From positions 245,767 to 294,349 of the forward strand of contig MU657223.1 in the NCBI GenBank assembly GCA_026770575.1: a stretch of DNA of 48,583 nucleotides, in the 5' to 3' direction. Position numbers and translations under genes: made by a program. Shown piece after piece: positions 10,724 through 21,100 of the stretch; position 1 is the first letter of the stretch; each line of letters opens with the position of its first letter. The notes under the pieces are model-generated. The model saw only the letters and a program-made list of their open reading frames with translations. It ran no database searches and was not told where the DNA came from. This stretch comes from Pelagophyceae sp. CCMP2097 (taxonomy: Eukaryota > Sar > Pelagophyceae).

Positions 10724-11527
10724 ATGCGCGCGGCGCGGGCGCTCGCGTCGTCGGCGGCGGCCGCACCGAACGCGGCGGTGAGCGGCTTTCGGCTCTGGCC
10801 GGAGTTTGTGACCGAGGCGGAACACGACGAGCAATTGGCGGAGTCGCCGTATCACACTGACATACGATGAAATCCCACCAGCCCACACTGGAGATTGCAT
10901 CCCAGCCCAGACGCCCCCTGGTGTATGGGATCCCAAATGGGATCCCGCGGTCGCCGTGGAATCCATGATCGAATATCCCACAGGCTCGTCTGCGTCCTCG
11001 ACGCGCGGCTCCGGAAGCGGCGCTACGAGCGAGACCACTGGGACGCCGTGCGTCTTGCGCACACCGCGCCACCGAAACGCCACGCGCAGGTGATTGTAAA
11101 CTACCGCGAGGCCGAGGCGCCTGACGCGCTCTTCGCCGCGGGCGCGGCGGGCGCGCTGCGGCGGTGGCGCGCGCTCGTCGCAACCGAGCTCGGCTGCGAG
11201 GCGTTCCTGCCGCTGCACTGCATCGACCTGGACGGCGACGGCGTGATCACGCCGCACGTGGACTCTGTCAAGTTCAGCGGCGGTGTAGTGAGCGGCCTCT
11301 CGCTCCGCTCCAAGTCCACCCTCGTGCTCCAGCGCGCCCACGACGACGGCACCGTCGTCGCCGGCGCCACGTCGCACGCCTGCGAGCTCGCGCCGCGGTC
11401 CATGTACACGCTCTCCGGCGACGCGCGCTTCCGCTACGCGCACAGCGTCGTCGGCGTCACACAGCGCCGTCTCTCCCTCATCCTCCGCGACGAAATGCAG
11501 GGCACGCCGGGAGACGTGGGGACGTAA
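10724..11527 (+). CDS. ALKBH7-like 2OG-Fe(II) dioxygenase
   Basis: Exon 1 (ATG 10724) encodes an Ala-rich leader and FRLWPEFVTEAEHDEQLAE. Exon 2 begins after the acceptor CCCACAG at 10983 and continues LRKRRYERDHWDAV. The donor is either 10843 (GTCGCC) or 10849 (GTATCA); both keep phase. This N-terminal pattern and the core (GVITPHVDSVKFSG, then VSGLSLRSKSTLVL) match the ALKBH7 branch of the AlkB family, which in animals acts in mitochondria and lacks the nucleotide-recognition lid. Iron ligands are the HVD pair and the histidine of YAHSVVG; the 2-oxoglutarate arginine is in RRLSLILRD. The Ala/Arg leader could be a mitochondrial presequence. A near-direct repeat of gggatccc sits in the intron at 10927-10947. 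Confidence 0.8.
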
Positions 11528-11548
11528 CGGACCCTTGCACGTTTAGCC

Positions 11549-14329
11549 TCAGCGGACCCAGTCACCGGGGCTGGTGTGCCGCGCGAGCGTCCGGTGGATG
11601 AACGTGGCAACGTCGTAAACCTCATCGTCCGAGATGGCGTGGCCAAGGCCGGCGTACTCGATGAACTCGCAGGCGCCGCCCGCCGCCGCCGCGCTGCGAC
11701 GCGCGTTCCGATGATGCTCTCCAAGGGTGGGTCGACTCACGCTTTGCGGACGGCTGGGCAGATTGCGTCTTCGGCGCCGACACAAAAGAGGAGCGGCAGC
11801 GGTTTCCGCGGCTCGGCGAGTGGCGCGGCGAAGCGATACGCGAACTGCAGCGCGCCGCATTCCGGCGCGGCGCCCAAGACTGCGGCGCCGCAGAAGGGCT
11901 CGGCTCCTGGTGAAGCGTGCGCCGCGACGGCGGAAACGGCCGCGGCGACACCGCCCTCGCCGAAGCCGACGAGGAAGATGTGGCCGGCGCTGCGGCGCAC
12001 GTCGCACGCCACGGCGTAAACGCTCGCGACGGCGCCGAGGAGCGACTCGTCGATGAAAGGGTCGTTTGCCGCGCGGCGCCGCGACCGCCGCGCGTCGTAC
12101 CAGCCTCCCGCGGCGCCGTCGGCCGCGGGGACGGCGGCCACGACGTGCGCGGAGAGGCCGCGCGTCCGCAGGTGGCCGTGGAGCGCTTCGGCGTGTGCAA
12201 AGGCGGCGTCCTCCGTCGAGGCCATGTCGGCGCCGTCTCCTCGGCCGTGGAGCATCAAAACGCCGACCGCCGCCGCCGCCACGCCCACGTGCGCCACCGC
12301 GCTTGAGACCGCGCGCGCGTCCGCGAGCGCGGCCGACAGCAGCGCCGAAACGGCGCCGGCCTCTGCCGACCGAGACCGAGACAGCGCCGCCGCGCAGCCT
12401 GGCGTTGCATCGGCGCGTCGATGCGCCGCCTCGGACGGCCTCGATCTCGCGAGGGGCGGTCCTCACCGATGCGCGCGCGCTGCCGCAGCTCGGCGACCTA
12501 GGCGCCGCCGTCGACCGCGGGGCGACGCCGGCGGGCCCCGGCGCCGGCGAGCTTGGACGCACGGCGCGCGCGGGTGACTCGTCCGCGGGCCAGAGGCGGT
12601 CGTCGAGGATGATCGTGTCGTCCCACCACGCCTTTGCGTGTTCTATGAGCAGCGAAGCGTCTAAGAGAAGGGCCCCGAAGACGTCCGCCGCCGCCGCGTG
12701 GCGCCGGCGGCGGTAGTGCAGCTCCGCGAGCGCGTCGAGGCAGAAGAGGCCTACGTCTCTCCTCGGCCAAGCGCGCGATACCCCGCGAACGGACCAGCCC
12801 GGACGCACGGAAGAGGTCTCGCGCCGCCGCGTCAAAGGCTCGGAGGCCTTTCGCGGGCCGCCGGCCGGCGATGTTGAACGCGACTTCGTCGAGGCGTGCG
12901 ACGACGTCGTCGCAGAATTTTTCGTCGTACACTTCGTCGGCCGCGCCGCACCAGTCGACGCCTCACCGAGCGGTCCGCGACGGGTCCCAAGCAGAAGCGG
13001 TGCCGTATGACAACAAGCAGAGGTGCGGCCCCCAAAACCAAAGGCGACGGACCTCTTCCGCCGGCGCGCGCCTCGTCGACCTCGGCTCGGCGGCACCTGT
13101 CGAGGCTGCTCCGACGCCGCGGGCCCTCGCACGCGCACGGTCCTCCCCGGGCCTTGAACCGAGGTGCTCACGCGGCGATCGCCGCGCGCGCGTCGCGGAG
13201 CGCGCCCATCTCGTCTTCGTCGACGGCCTGGGTGCGCGTCGGTATCGGCCGCCTCTCTCTGAGTCTCTGCGCCTCACGCGCGCTAGCCCGCCGTGCGCGC
13301 GCGTTCTGGCGCAGATGCCGGCGACCTCGAGGCGCACGGCTCGGCTCGCGCCAGCCCAGAGCGCGCGCGCGGCGTCGGCGACGGCGTCGTCCCAGCGCTC
13401 CAGCGCGCAGCGCGCGTGCGCGCGGCGCAGGAGCGCGTGCGGGTTGCCGGGGCCCGGCACGAGCAGGAGCGACCGCGTGCACTCGCTATGCGCCTGCCGG
13501 TTTGCGTCGCACGGGGCTCGCCGACGACAGAGGGACACGGACCTCGTGGTAGAGGCCGAGCTCGAAGAAGCACAGCGCGCGGCGGTTGTGGAGCGAGACG
13601 CGCCGCGTCGTCACGCACGTCGCGTTGAGCGCCTCGCCGTAGAGCGCTAGCGCCTCGGCGTGCGCGCCGCGGTGGACACAAGCGTCGGCCGCGTCCTTAA
13701 GGCTTGATTGCCAGGCCACCGACACGGCCGCGCCGGCCTCGAGCCTGATGCGTCCTTTGGCGCACAAAGCCCGCGGACCACGGAGTCAGTCGACGAGAAG
13801 ACTCGTCTATCAACTCGTTTTGTCGACGTGTGCGAAGAACCGTCTATCAACGACGTGTGCGCCCCCTGCACGCACACTTCGAAGACGTTTGCCGTGGCGC
13901 CTACGCGTTAGCCGCGCTGCCGAGGGTCCGCCCCGGCGGGCGTGGCGCCGGACGCACCGAGTCCGTCGACGTCGCGGCCGGGCGCCGACAGCACGAGCTG
14001 CGCTCCGTCGAGGCGGTCGTCGTCCTCGTGGGCTAGGGCGCAAAACGTCGAGTGGCAGCACGCGGTGGAGCCAGCGCTCGAGGGCCCGCAGTGGAGGCCG
14101 CACCGAAGGCGTGCTCGTCGACGAAGGCTGCGCGCAGCGCGTCGAACCCGGCGGCGCGCGGCAACAACACATTCAGCGACAGCCATGCGCCGAGCCGCTC
14201 GTAGTCGCAGCGCAGCGTGGCCATGGCGGGCGCGCACGCGCCGCCGCCGCGGTGCAGACGCCGCGCCGGCGGCAACGCGACGCCGCGAGCCTCGACGCCC
14301 AGGTGCGGCGGCGGGCCCTGGGCCTCCAT
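11549..14329 (-). CDS. TPR protein with C-terminal acyl-protein-thioesterase-like domain lacking the Ser nucleophile
   Basis: Twelve exons joined through phase-consistent sites give 636 residues. Introns: 14033-14103, 13901-13957, 13696-13877, 13494-13542, 13267-13337, 13097-13171, 12962-13052, 12751-12808, 12498-12562, 12363-12466 and 11694-11740. Several have GTGCGT or GTGAGT donors; those around 12962-13171 and 13696-13877 are the least certain. The first two thirds are TPR-like helical pairs (HNRRALCFFELGLYHE, LLRRAHARCALERW, ALAELHYRRRRHAAAADVF). From about residue 400 an alpha/beta hydrolase of the phospholipase/carboxylesterase family follows: LMLHGRGDGADM, GFGEGG where the family has GFSQGG, the acid in GAEDAICP and the histidine in GLGHAISDDEV. 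The elbow serine codon (11959-11961) reads GGC, glycine. The start could instead be ATG 14224 or 14446. Confidence 0.6.
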
Positions 14330-14592
14330 GGCTTCAAAATGCGCGTTTTCCCCCGACGGCAGACGATGGGAGTTGCTTCCAGCCCGGGGACCCTTCTCGG
14401 AATCACGGATCGCCTTAAAAAACGCAAAAACGTACGCGGTTTCCATTGGTCGAACGCGGCGGCTCCGCTTACTGCGTGCGCGACGTGCGAGACGGCCGGG
14501 TCTCTCGGCACGGCCAGGGCGGTTCGCCGCATATTGTGCGCAGGGTCGACGCTCCAGGGCAGGCGGCGCATCCAGGGCGGTGACGAATCGGC

Positions 14593-16740
14593 ATGTCTCG
14601 CGGCGGCGACGAGGGGTGGGCCTGCGGCGGCTGCACCTTGCAGAACCGCCCGCGGGCAAAGACCTGCCTCGTCTGCGGCGCCGCGCGGCCGGGCGGCGCG
14701 GAGACGCCCAAGCCGCCGCCGCCGCCGTCGCCAAAGAGGAAGAAGGCCAAGGCCGCGCCGTCGCCCGCTGCGGCGACCGTAGCGGCGCCCCCCGCGCCGC
14801 CCGCCGCCGCGCCGCCCGCCGCGGCTGCGCCGCCGATCAAGGCCGCGCCGCCAAAGAGGAAGAAGGCCAAGGCCTCCGCCGTGCCACCCGCCGTGGATCC
14901 CACCGCGCCGCCCGCCGCCCCGCCCGCCGCGGTGCCGCCCGCCGCGCCAGCCGCCACGGCCTTGCCACCGAGCACGGCCGCGCCGGCGCCCGCCGCAACG
15001 CCGCGCGCGGTCACGCGACTGCCCGCCTCTTCCGCGAGGACTTCTTCCTCGAGGACGAGGCGCGCCGTCGCCTCGACGCCGTCCTCGGCGACGCCGCGCG
15101 CTGCGGCAACGCCTTCCGCGGCGGCGGCGCGCGCGGTCGCGGCGACGCCCGTGGCGACGCCGTCGATGGCGTCTGCTGTCCCTGCGTGGACGTGCGAGTC
15201 TTGCACCTTCGAAAACAAGCACGTCGAAGGCAAGCCCCACCAGCGCAAGTGCCGCCTCTGCCACAAGCCGCGGCCGCGCGCGACGCCCGCGCGGGCCGCC
15301 GCCACACCGCGCGGGCCGCCGGCCCGGAGCACGAGGAGCTCCGGGCGCAACGGCGGCCGCGAAGGCGGCGAGGCAGCGGTGCTGAGCCCGCCGCAGGCTG
15401 CGCCCGGCTTCGGCGGGCTCGAGCGCGGCGGCAGCGCTGCGGCGCCCCCCCGTGTCGTCTCTGACGTCTGCGTGGTGCGGCGAGACGGCGGGACGGCGCT
15501 CCTCTTTATCGCGACCGAGGACCTCGTTAGAGTCGTGCGTACTCGCGCGCCGCGAGCCCTGCGCGGCTGCAAGGGACGCCCGTCAGGTCGAGCTCGAGGC
15601 GGCGACGGCCGCGGCCACGGAGCTGCTGCGGCACCGCGTCGCGGGCGTCGTCCGCCTCGCGGCGGCGGCGGCGGGCGGCGGCTTTGTCGTCGCGGCCGTT
15701 TGCCGCACCGTGGCGCCGCCGGCCGAGGTGCTCTCGCTGTGGGCCTTTTCGCCGGCCTGCGCGCCGGCGCTCCACTGTGTCGCCAAGCAGCTCGACGCCA
15801 GAGACGCGTTGGAAGTGCGCGTCGTCGCCGGCGATGCAGATGCTGACGGCGCGCCGGCGCACGTCGACGTGCTCTGGGCCGCGGCTGACGCGGGGTGCAC
15901 GCCGCGGTGCCGCCGTGTCGCGGCTGGCGGGCCATTCGCCGTGGTCGAACTTTCCGGCGCGCTCCTCGCCCGCGGCGACCGCGTCACCGACGTCGCGCCC
16001 GGCGCGCGCGAGCGGAGGCGTGCGTGGAACCTCCTGCATGGGCCCCGTGCTCGTCGGAGGCGCCCTTTGAAATCGTCCCTCGAGACTGCCGCGACGTGCG
16101 CGGGCCCGCCTCAATGCGCGTCTTCGTAGACTGGACCGTTGCGGTCGTCGTGGCGGCCGGCGGGGCGGGCGCAGCCGTCGTCTGGCGAGACGCCACGGCG
16201 CTCTTCACGATATCGCTCGGCGGGCCCGGCGGCCGTCTCGTTTCCCTCGCCGCGCCCACCGCGGCGACGGCCTTTGACACGGCTCTCGGCGACGCGCGGT
16301 GGTCCCCACCCCTCGCCGTCGTCGCTTCGGCGCGAACGCCCGCGCTCGTCGCGCTCTGCTGCTCGGAAACGGATTGCCACTGCGCGCACGCCGAGCCCGC
16401 CGCGGACGACGACGCCGCCGCGACGGACGACGGACCCGCGCGCGCGTGCGGCCACTACCTCGTCGACGCGCGGGCTGGCGGGCTCGTCGTCCACGACTTT
16501 TTGCGGCGGACGTCGACGGCGCTGGCCGCCCCCGCTGCGCCGACGGCTCCGGTCTTTTCCGCCTGCGAGATGGGCCCTGACGCGCTCCTCGTCGTCGACG
16601 CCGACGGCGAGACTCTGCGGTGCCGCCTCTACGACGCAAACGCCGACGGGCCGCAGCAGCCACCCAGAGCCATCGACGTGCGACGGACCGACCCGGACGA
16701 CGCCCCCGGGTTAAGTGACCAAAGAAAATGGCATCTGTAA
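14593..16740 (+). CDS. RanBP2-type double zinc-finger protein with Ala/Pro-rich linker
   Basis: Three exons (14593-15534, 15587-16019, 16130-16740) total 1,986 bases and 661 residues. Both introns use GTGCGT donors; acceptors are GTCAG and CGTAG. Two RanBP2-type zinc fingers are clear: WACGGCTLQNRPRAKTCLVC at residue 9 and WTCESCTFENK...CRLC near residue 198. Such fingers bind RNA or ubiquitin. Between them is a low-complexity Ala/Pro linker with two basic PPKRKKAKA-type patches, encoded by an identical 24-base stretch at 14731 and 14851; these could be nuclear localisation signals. The C-terminal 350 residues contain alternating small hydrophobic strands (TVAVVVAAGG, VVELSGALLARGD), perhaps a beta-propeller, but I recognise no family. 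It is divergent with the TPR-esterase gene. Confidence 0.65.
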
Positions 16741-16827
16741 GGGGCATGCATTCGCTTTCTCGCCCCGGGCGGCGTGCGGAAGAGCACGGCGCGTCCCGGG
16801 GGTCTCCGGCCGGGGTGGTCGGCACGT

Positions 16828-18106
16828 CTAGAACATGTTCATGCGCGAGTTGCCGTCGCCCTTGGGCTGCTCGAGCTTGAGCTTGTTCTTCTGGACCATG
16901 TCCCCCGTGGCGATGTACGCGTCGCGCGCGACCTCGAGGACGTAGCCGAGGTGGAAGTACCACATGACGTCGAGCGCCACGACGGCCTCGCACGCGTCGG
17001 GCAGCGGCGTCGACCGCGCCGTGCGCGTCTCCGTCTTGGTCGACTTGCCCGCCTTGACCGTGGCCACGCTCGCGTCGGCGCCCTTGGCCTCCGAGTCATC
17101 GTTTTTGGTGGCCGTCTCCGTCGTGTCCGACGACGTCTTGGCCGAGACCACCTCCTTCAACAAAGCGGCGCGCTCCTTGTGGTAGTCGGCGAGCTTGTCC
17201 AGCATGGCCTTGAGCTCTTTACGGTGCTCGAGGACCATCTTGTGGACGTCGATTTGAATGGCCACGCCGAAGTTGTTGCCGTCCTCGACCTACGCTTTCC
17301 GCGTGAGCCCAAACACACGACCCAGAAGCCCAGAGGCGGTCTTCACGGCAGCGGTGCGTCACCTTGGGCACGTTGAGGACGATCCAGCGCTCGAGCTTGC
17401 GGAGGTCAAGGACGGCGCCGGCGAGGGCCGCGCGGACGAGCGGGATGAGCTCCGCGAGGGTGGCGTTGACAGCCGGCGCGGCCGTATCCATCGCCGCGCC
17501 TAGATTGCTGAATCCAGCGCCTGCGAGCCTCTGCGGCGCGCTGCCCCTTGGTCTCGTGCGGGGACGCTGGTGGCCGTGCGGAATTTGGCGGCGATGGCAT
17601 CGAGCGAGACCTACGCCGACGCGTTTTTATGCCGGCGGCGCCGCCGCGCAGGGGCGGCTCGCCCGACAGCGCGCCCGTGCGAAGGTGGCGCGGCGGCACC
17701 GTTAATCGCCGGGCGGCGAGTCAGACATTCGAAGACCCGGATACGCACCGACTGAATGGCAACGACGGTAGCGTCGATGCCCATGACCTTGCCCGCGAGC
17801 TCTTCCTCCAGCTTGGCCACCTCGGCGCCGGCCGCGCCGCTGAGCTCTTCGAACAACATGATGCGGGAGAGCGGGATCGATCGAAGGTGGCTGATCGAAT
17901 CGGCGAGCGCCACGACCTGTATGTTTTTCAAAATCGACGCGAGCAGCGGCGTGGGGTTTGAGCCGCAGAGCGTGGGCCCGGAATAGCCGCCATGCAGATC
18001 CTCCGCTCGAGAGTTTCACGCAGGCGAGGCCGTTCGTCGACCCGCCCCGTGCCCCCGTCGCGCGGGGGCTTGAACGCGTGGGGGGAGCCTCCCAGTACTT
18101 CTTCAT
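16828..18106 (-). CDS. PA28/REG-type proteasome activator subunit
   Basis: The hallmark VEDGNNFGV, preceded by LERWIVLNVPK, marks the PA28 (11S activator) core helix bundle, which forms a heptameric ring on the 20S proteasome and opens its gate independently of ATP and ubiquitin. The last two exons (17530-17363 and 17289-16828, intron 17290-17362 with donor GTGACG and acceptor CGTAG) are firm: they encode the core, a long charged insert (SSDTTETATKNDD) where homologues carry a variable loop, and the tail KGDGNSRMNMF. Upstream exons 18106-18020, 17916-17749 and 17610-17566 are phase-consistent and give 309 residues in all, but their sequence (LFEELSGAAGAEVAKLEEEL) does not obviously match the PA28 N-terminus, and the 35-base intron 17531-17565 is weak. 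A shorter product from ATG 17491 is possible. Confidence 0.7.
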
Positions 18107-18181
18107 GCTTCTTTTCTGGAGTCGGCGCGCTAATTTTGGCGATCGTCCGCGGGTTTTGTCCGCGCGCGCGGGCCGCGGGGG

Positions 18182-21100
18182 ATGGCGTCGGACGACGCTT
18201 CGTCGGTGACGGTAGCGTTTCCGGATGTCGTCGTGAACACGAAGCGGCCGGGCGTCACCGGTGCAGCCCCGGCGTTCGCGCACCGCAGCCGTGACAGCGC
18301 CGGACCGTGCCGAGAGGGGCCCTCGGCCGCCGACGCCGTCGTCCCATGCCTCCGGCTCCCGCAACGCGTCGCCTCGCAGGCGAGCTCGTGCTCGAGTTCG
18401 AGGGTCGCCGCCGCAGCGTCCTTGTCTGCGGAGCGACGTGGGCCCGCTGCGCCGCCGCCACGCGGGGCTGCCGCCGCCCAAGCGCCGGACGCCGCCTTTG
18501 CAGGTTTCCGATGTCCGGACATTTACATCAACGACTTTACGCCGCTCGAGTTCCAGGAGACTGTCGGACTGTGAGTCGCAGGAGACGGTCGGACTGTGCG
18601 CGGCCTGCTTCGGGGGCGTTGCCGGGGCGTCGAGCCGCCGCGGCCTGCCGAGGCGGGCGTGGAGGGCGAGACGGCCGTCGTGGCGTAGGTTCCAGGAGTT
18701 TGACGTCGACGACTCGCGTACTATCAGTTTTGACGAGCTCGCAGAAATGATGCGCATCATGGAGCGCGCCCGCCGCGTCCCTCGTCGCGGGTGCTGAATT
18801 CGCGGAATCGGAACCGTAGGATGTCGCACACGCTGGACGACGCGCGGGCTTTGATGCTGGAGATTGACGAGGATGAGTCTGGCGTTATGGATTTCGACGA
18901 ATTTATTAAGCTCTTGGCCAGCATCAAAAGAGGCGACTCGACGCTCCAGGGCTTCGCCAAGCTGATCGCGCAGGTCGGCGAGACGCCCGTGAGTCCGCCT
19001 GCGGTGTCGTCGAGCCGCGACGCCCAGAGCCGCAGGTGAACATTCTGGACAAGGAGGCTCGCAAGCGCGGCCTCGAGTCCAAGTACGTCTTCATCGAGAA
19101 GCGCGAGGCTACGGCGCTGCACGGCGAGATGCTCGTGATGGAGGTTGTTTTGAAGGGCCGTTGGTTCGAAGTGATCCACGGCCAGCCTTCCGATTTCGAG
19201 GGCGAGCGCCAATTCCAGGGCATCGGCAAGACGACCAGAGACGCGCGCTTCAACGCGGCCAAGACGGCGCTCGCAAAGTTGAAGGTCTCCATGCCCGGCA
19301 TGGTCTGCCAACCCGGCGAGCTGCCGCCCCGGTGGCGAGCCTGGGCCGAGAAGAACCTGCAAAACGGCGCGCGGTTGCCAAAGGTGCTCCTCACGCTCTG
19401 CCGCAAAGGCTTTGCGCCCTACGCCAACGCCGACTTTATGCAGAAAGCTTTACTGTGGCATTCCTACGCGGCCAGGTTCGGCGCCTGGGACCCGGACGAG
19501 GCCCGTTGGAGAAAGATGCCGGGCCTCGACGCATTGCTCGTGGCGAAGGCCGTGGAACGGCAAGACGCGCTGACGCTGCCGGACCGGTTCCACCACATTG
19601 CGCCGGACCTTGAAAAGCGGACACCGGAGGAGCACTTCTTCGCGAGCAGTTCACTGAGAGAAAACAGGCTCAAGCCCCTCAGCGACCTGCCGCCGGAGCT
19701 GCAGAACTGGGTGACGGAGATGTTGGACTTGGGCTTTGACGGCGGGGGTCTACTGGAGACGTTGGTGAAGCGCCTGCAAAGGCACGCGGCGGACCTGCGC
19801 AACTCGATGCCCTTCTTCGCGCAGGCTCTGCGGCGGTCCGACGGCGGCGCCTGCGCCGATGCGGTGGCGCCGAGGCCCTTTGACATCGTCACAGCCTGCC
19901 GATTGGATTTGGTCTGGGCCGCGAAAATTTATTGCGACGCCGGCCTCGACGCCCAACGCGAAGTATCGCTGCCGCAGTCCAACGTCTCCCGGACGCCTCT
20001 ACAAGCCGCGGCAGAGTGCGGCAGTGCGCGCGTCGTTCAGCTTTTGCTGACGCGATTAGCGGCGGACCCCAATTACAAGGATCGCCTCGGCCGTACCGCC
20101 CTCCACCTCGCCGCGCAATACGGTCATTCCCAAGTCGCAAAGATTCTAGTCGCCGTCGGCCACGCAGACGTCCACGCCCAGGACAACACCGGTGCGTTGG
20201 TTTTCGGCCTTTGCGCCGGCCCTTTGCGCCGGCCGCAAGACGCATCCCGCCGAGATGTGCTGCGCCAGGCGACACGCCGCTGCACATGGCCGCGCGCGCG
20301 AACCACGCGGCGACGGTCGAGGCGCTCGCGTCTGTAGCTGCGTCGACGACGACGGGCGGCTAACCCAGGAATGATGACAGAGTGCTCGAGAGAGGGCAGG
20401 GAGGTGGCTTCAAGAGGCGGGTGGCCTCCGCTCGACGGTGCATCGCCAGGTTCGTCGAGGAAGAGGACGTCCGTTCCGCCTGCGCCGGCCGCACAAAGGT
20501 CGGCCGGAACAAGCGCGAGATTGCCCACGTCTTCAACGACATGTTTGCGCTGTTCATCCAGAAGAACCTCAAGTCCAACGAAAGGTGCGCAAAACTTCGG
20601 CGAAACGAAGGGCAAACGAGAGGCAAACACTTCGGGAGGCCGTCCAAGGGACACCATTGGAGAATGACAGCCGATTTTCAGGCGCCACTTCCGCAAGGGC
20701 TGGCTCTTCGAGACTGCGGCGTGGGTCTTCGATGAGGAGCTGGACCCTGAACTGCGGCGGTTGGTGACGCGGCCCGTCGAGTCGACGGCGGCGAGAGTCT
20801 TGGAGTTGATGGACCCGGACCCGGATTCCGGCTTCCTCGTGCAGTCCAAGACGGCGGGCACCGTCGTCGACGTCTGGGTCGCCACCGTCGCGACACCGCA
20901 GCTGCTGGTCGATCTACTCAAGGCATGCTTCCAGTTTTCCGCGCTCCAGACGTTCAACCGCCTCGGCCGCAACGCGCTGCACGAGGCCTGCTTCGCCAAC
21001 AAATGCGACTCGCACGAGGCCGTGCGAAGGCCGCGTCCGGCGACGCCGATGCCAGAGGGTGAAATTGCGAAATAGGTGGTCCGCTGCTTGCTTGATCAGC

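Noticed and set aside
9788..11443. 551-codon minus-strand frame as the full prolyl-hydroxylase-like gene
   Set aside because: The upstream half is antisense to the ALKBH7-like gene and has no protein-like pattern; the enzyme fits ATG 10459.
11549..13171. 540-codon minus-strand open frame taken as one protein
   Set aside because: Only pieces of it carry the conserved sequence; the TPR and hydrolase parts jump between frames at GTGCGT/GTGAGT introns.
14469..15935. 488-codon open frame on the minus strand opposite the RanBP2-finger gene
   Set aside because: It is antisense to a clear two-zinc-finger protein, and its Ala/Gly/Arg composition is what GC-rich codons give when read backwards.
17702..18829. 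375-codon minus-strand frame
   Set aside because: It overlaps exons of the giant scaffold antisense and a different frame of the PA28 gene; no motif.
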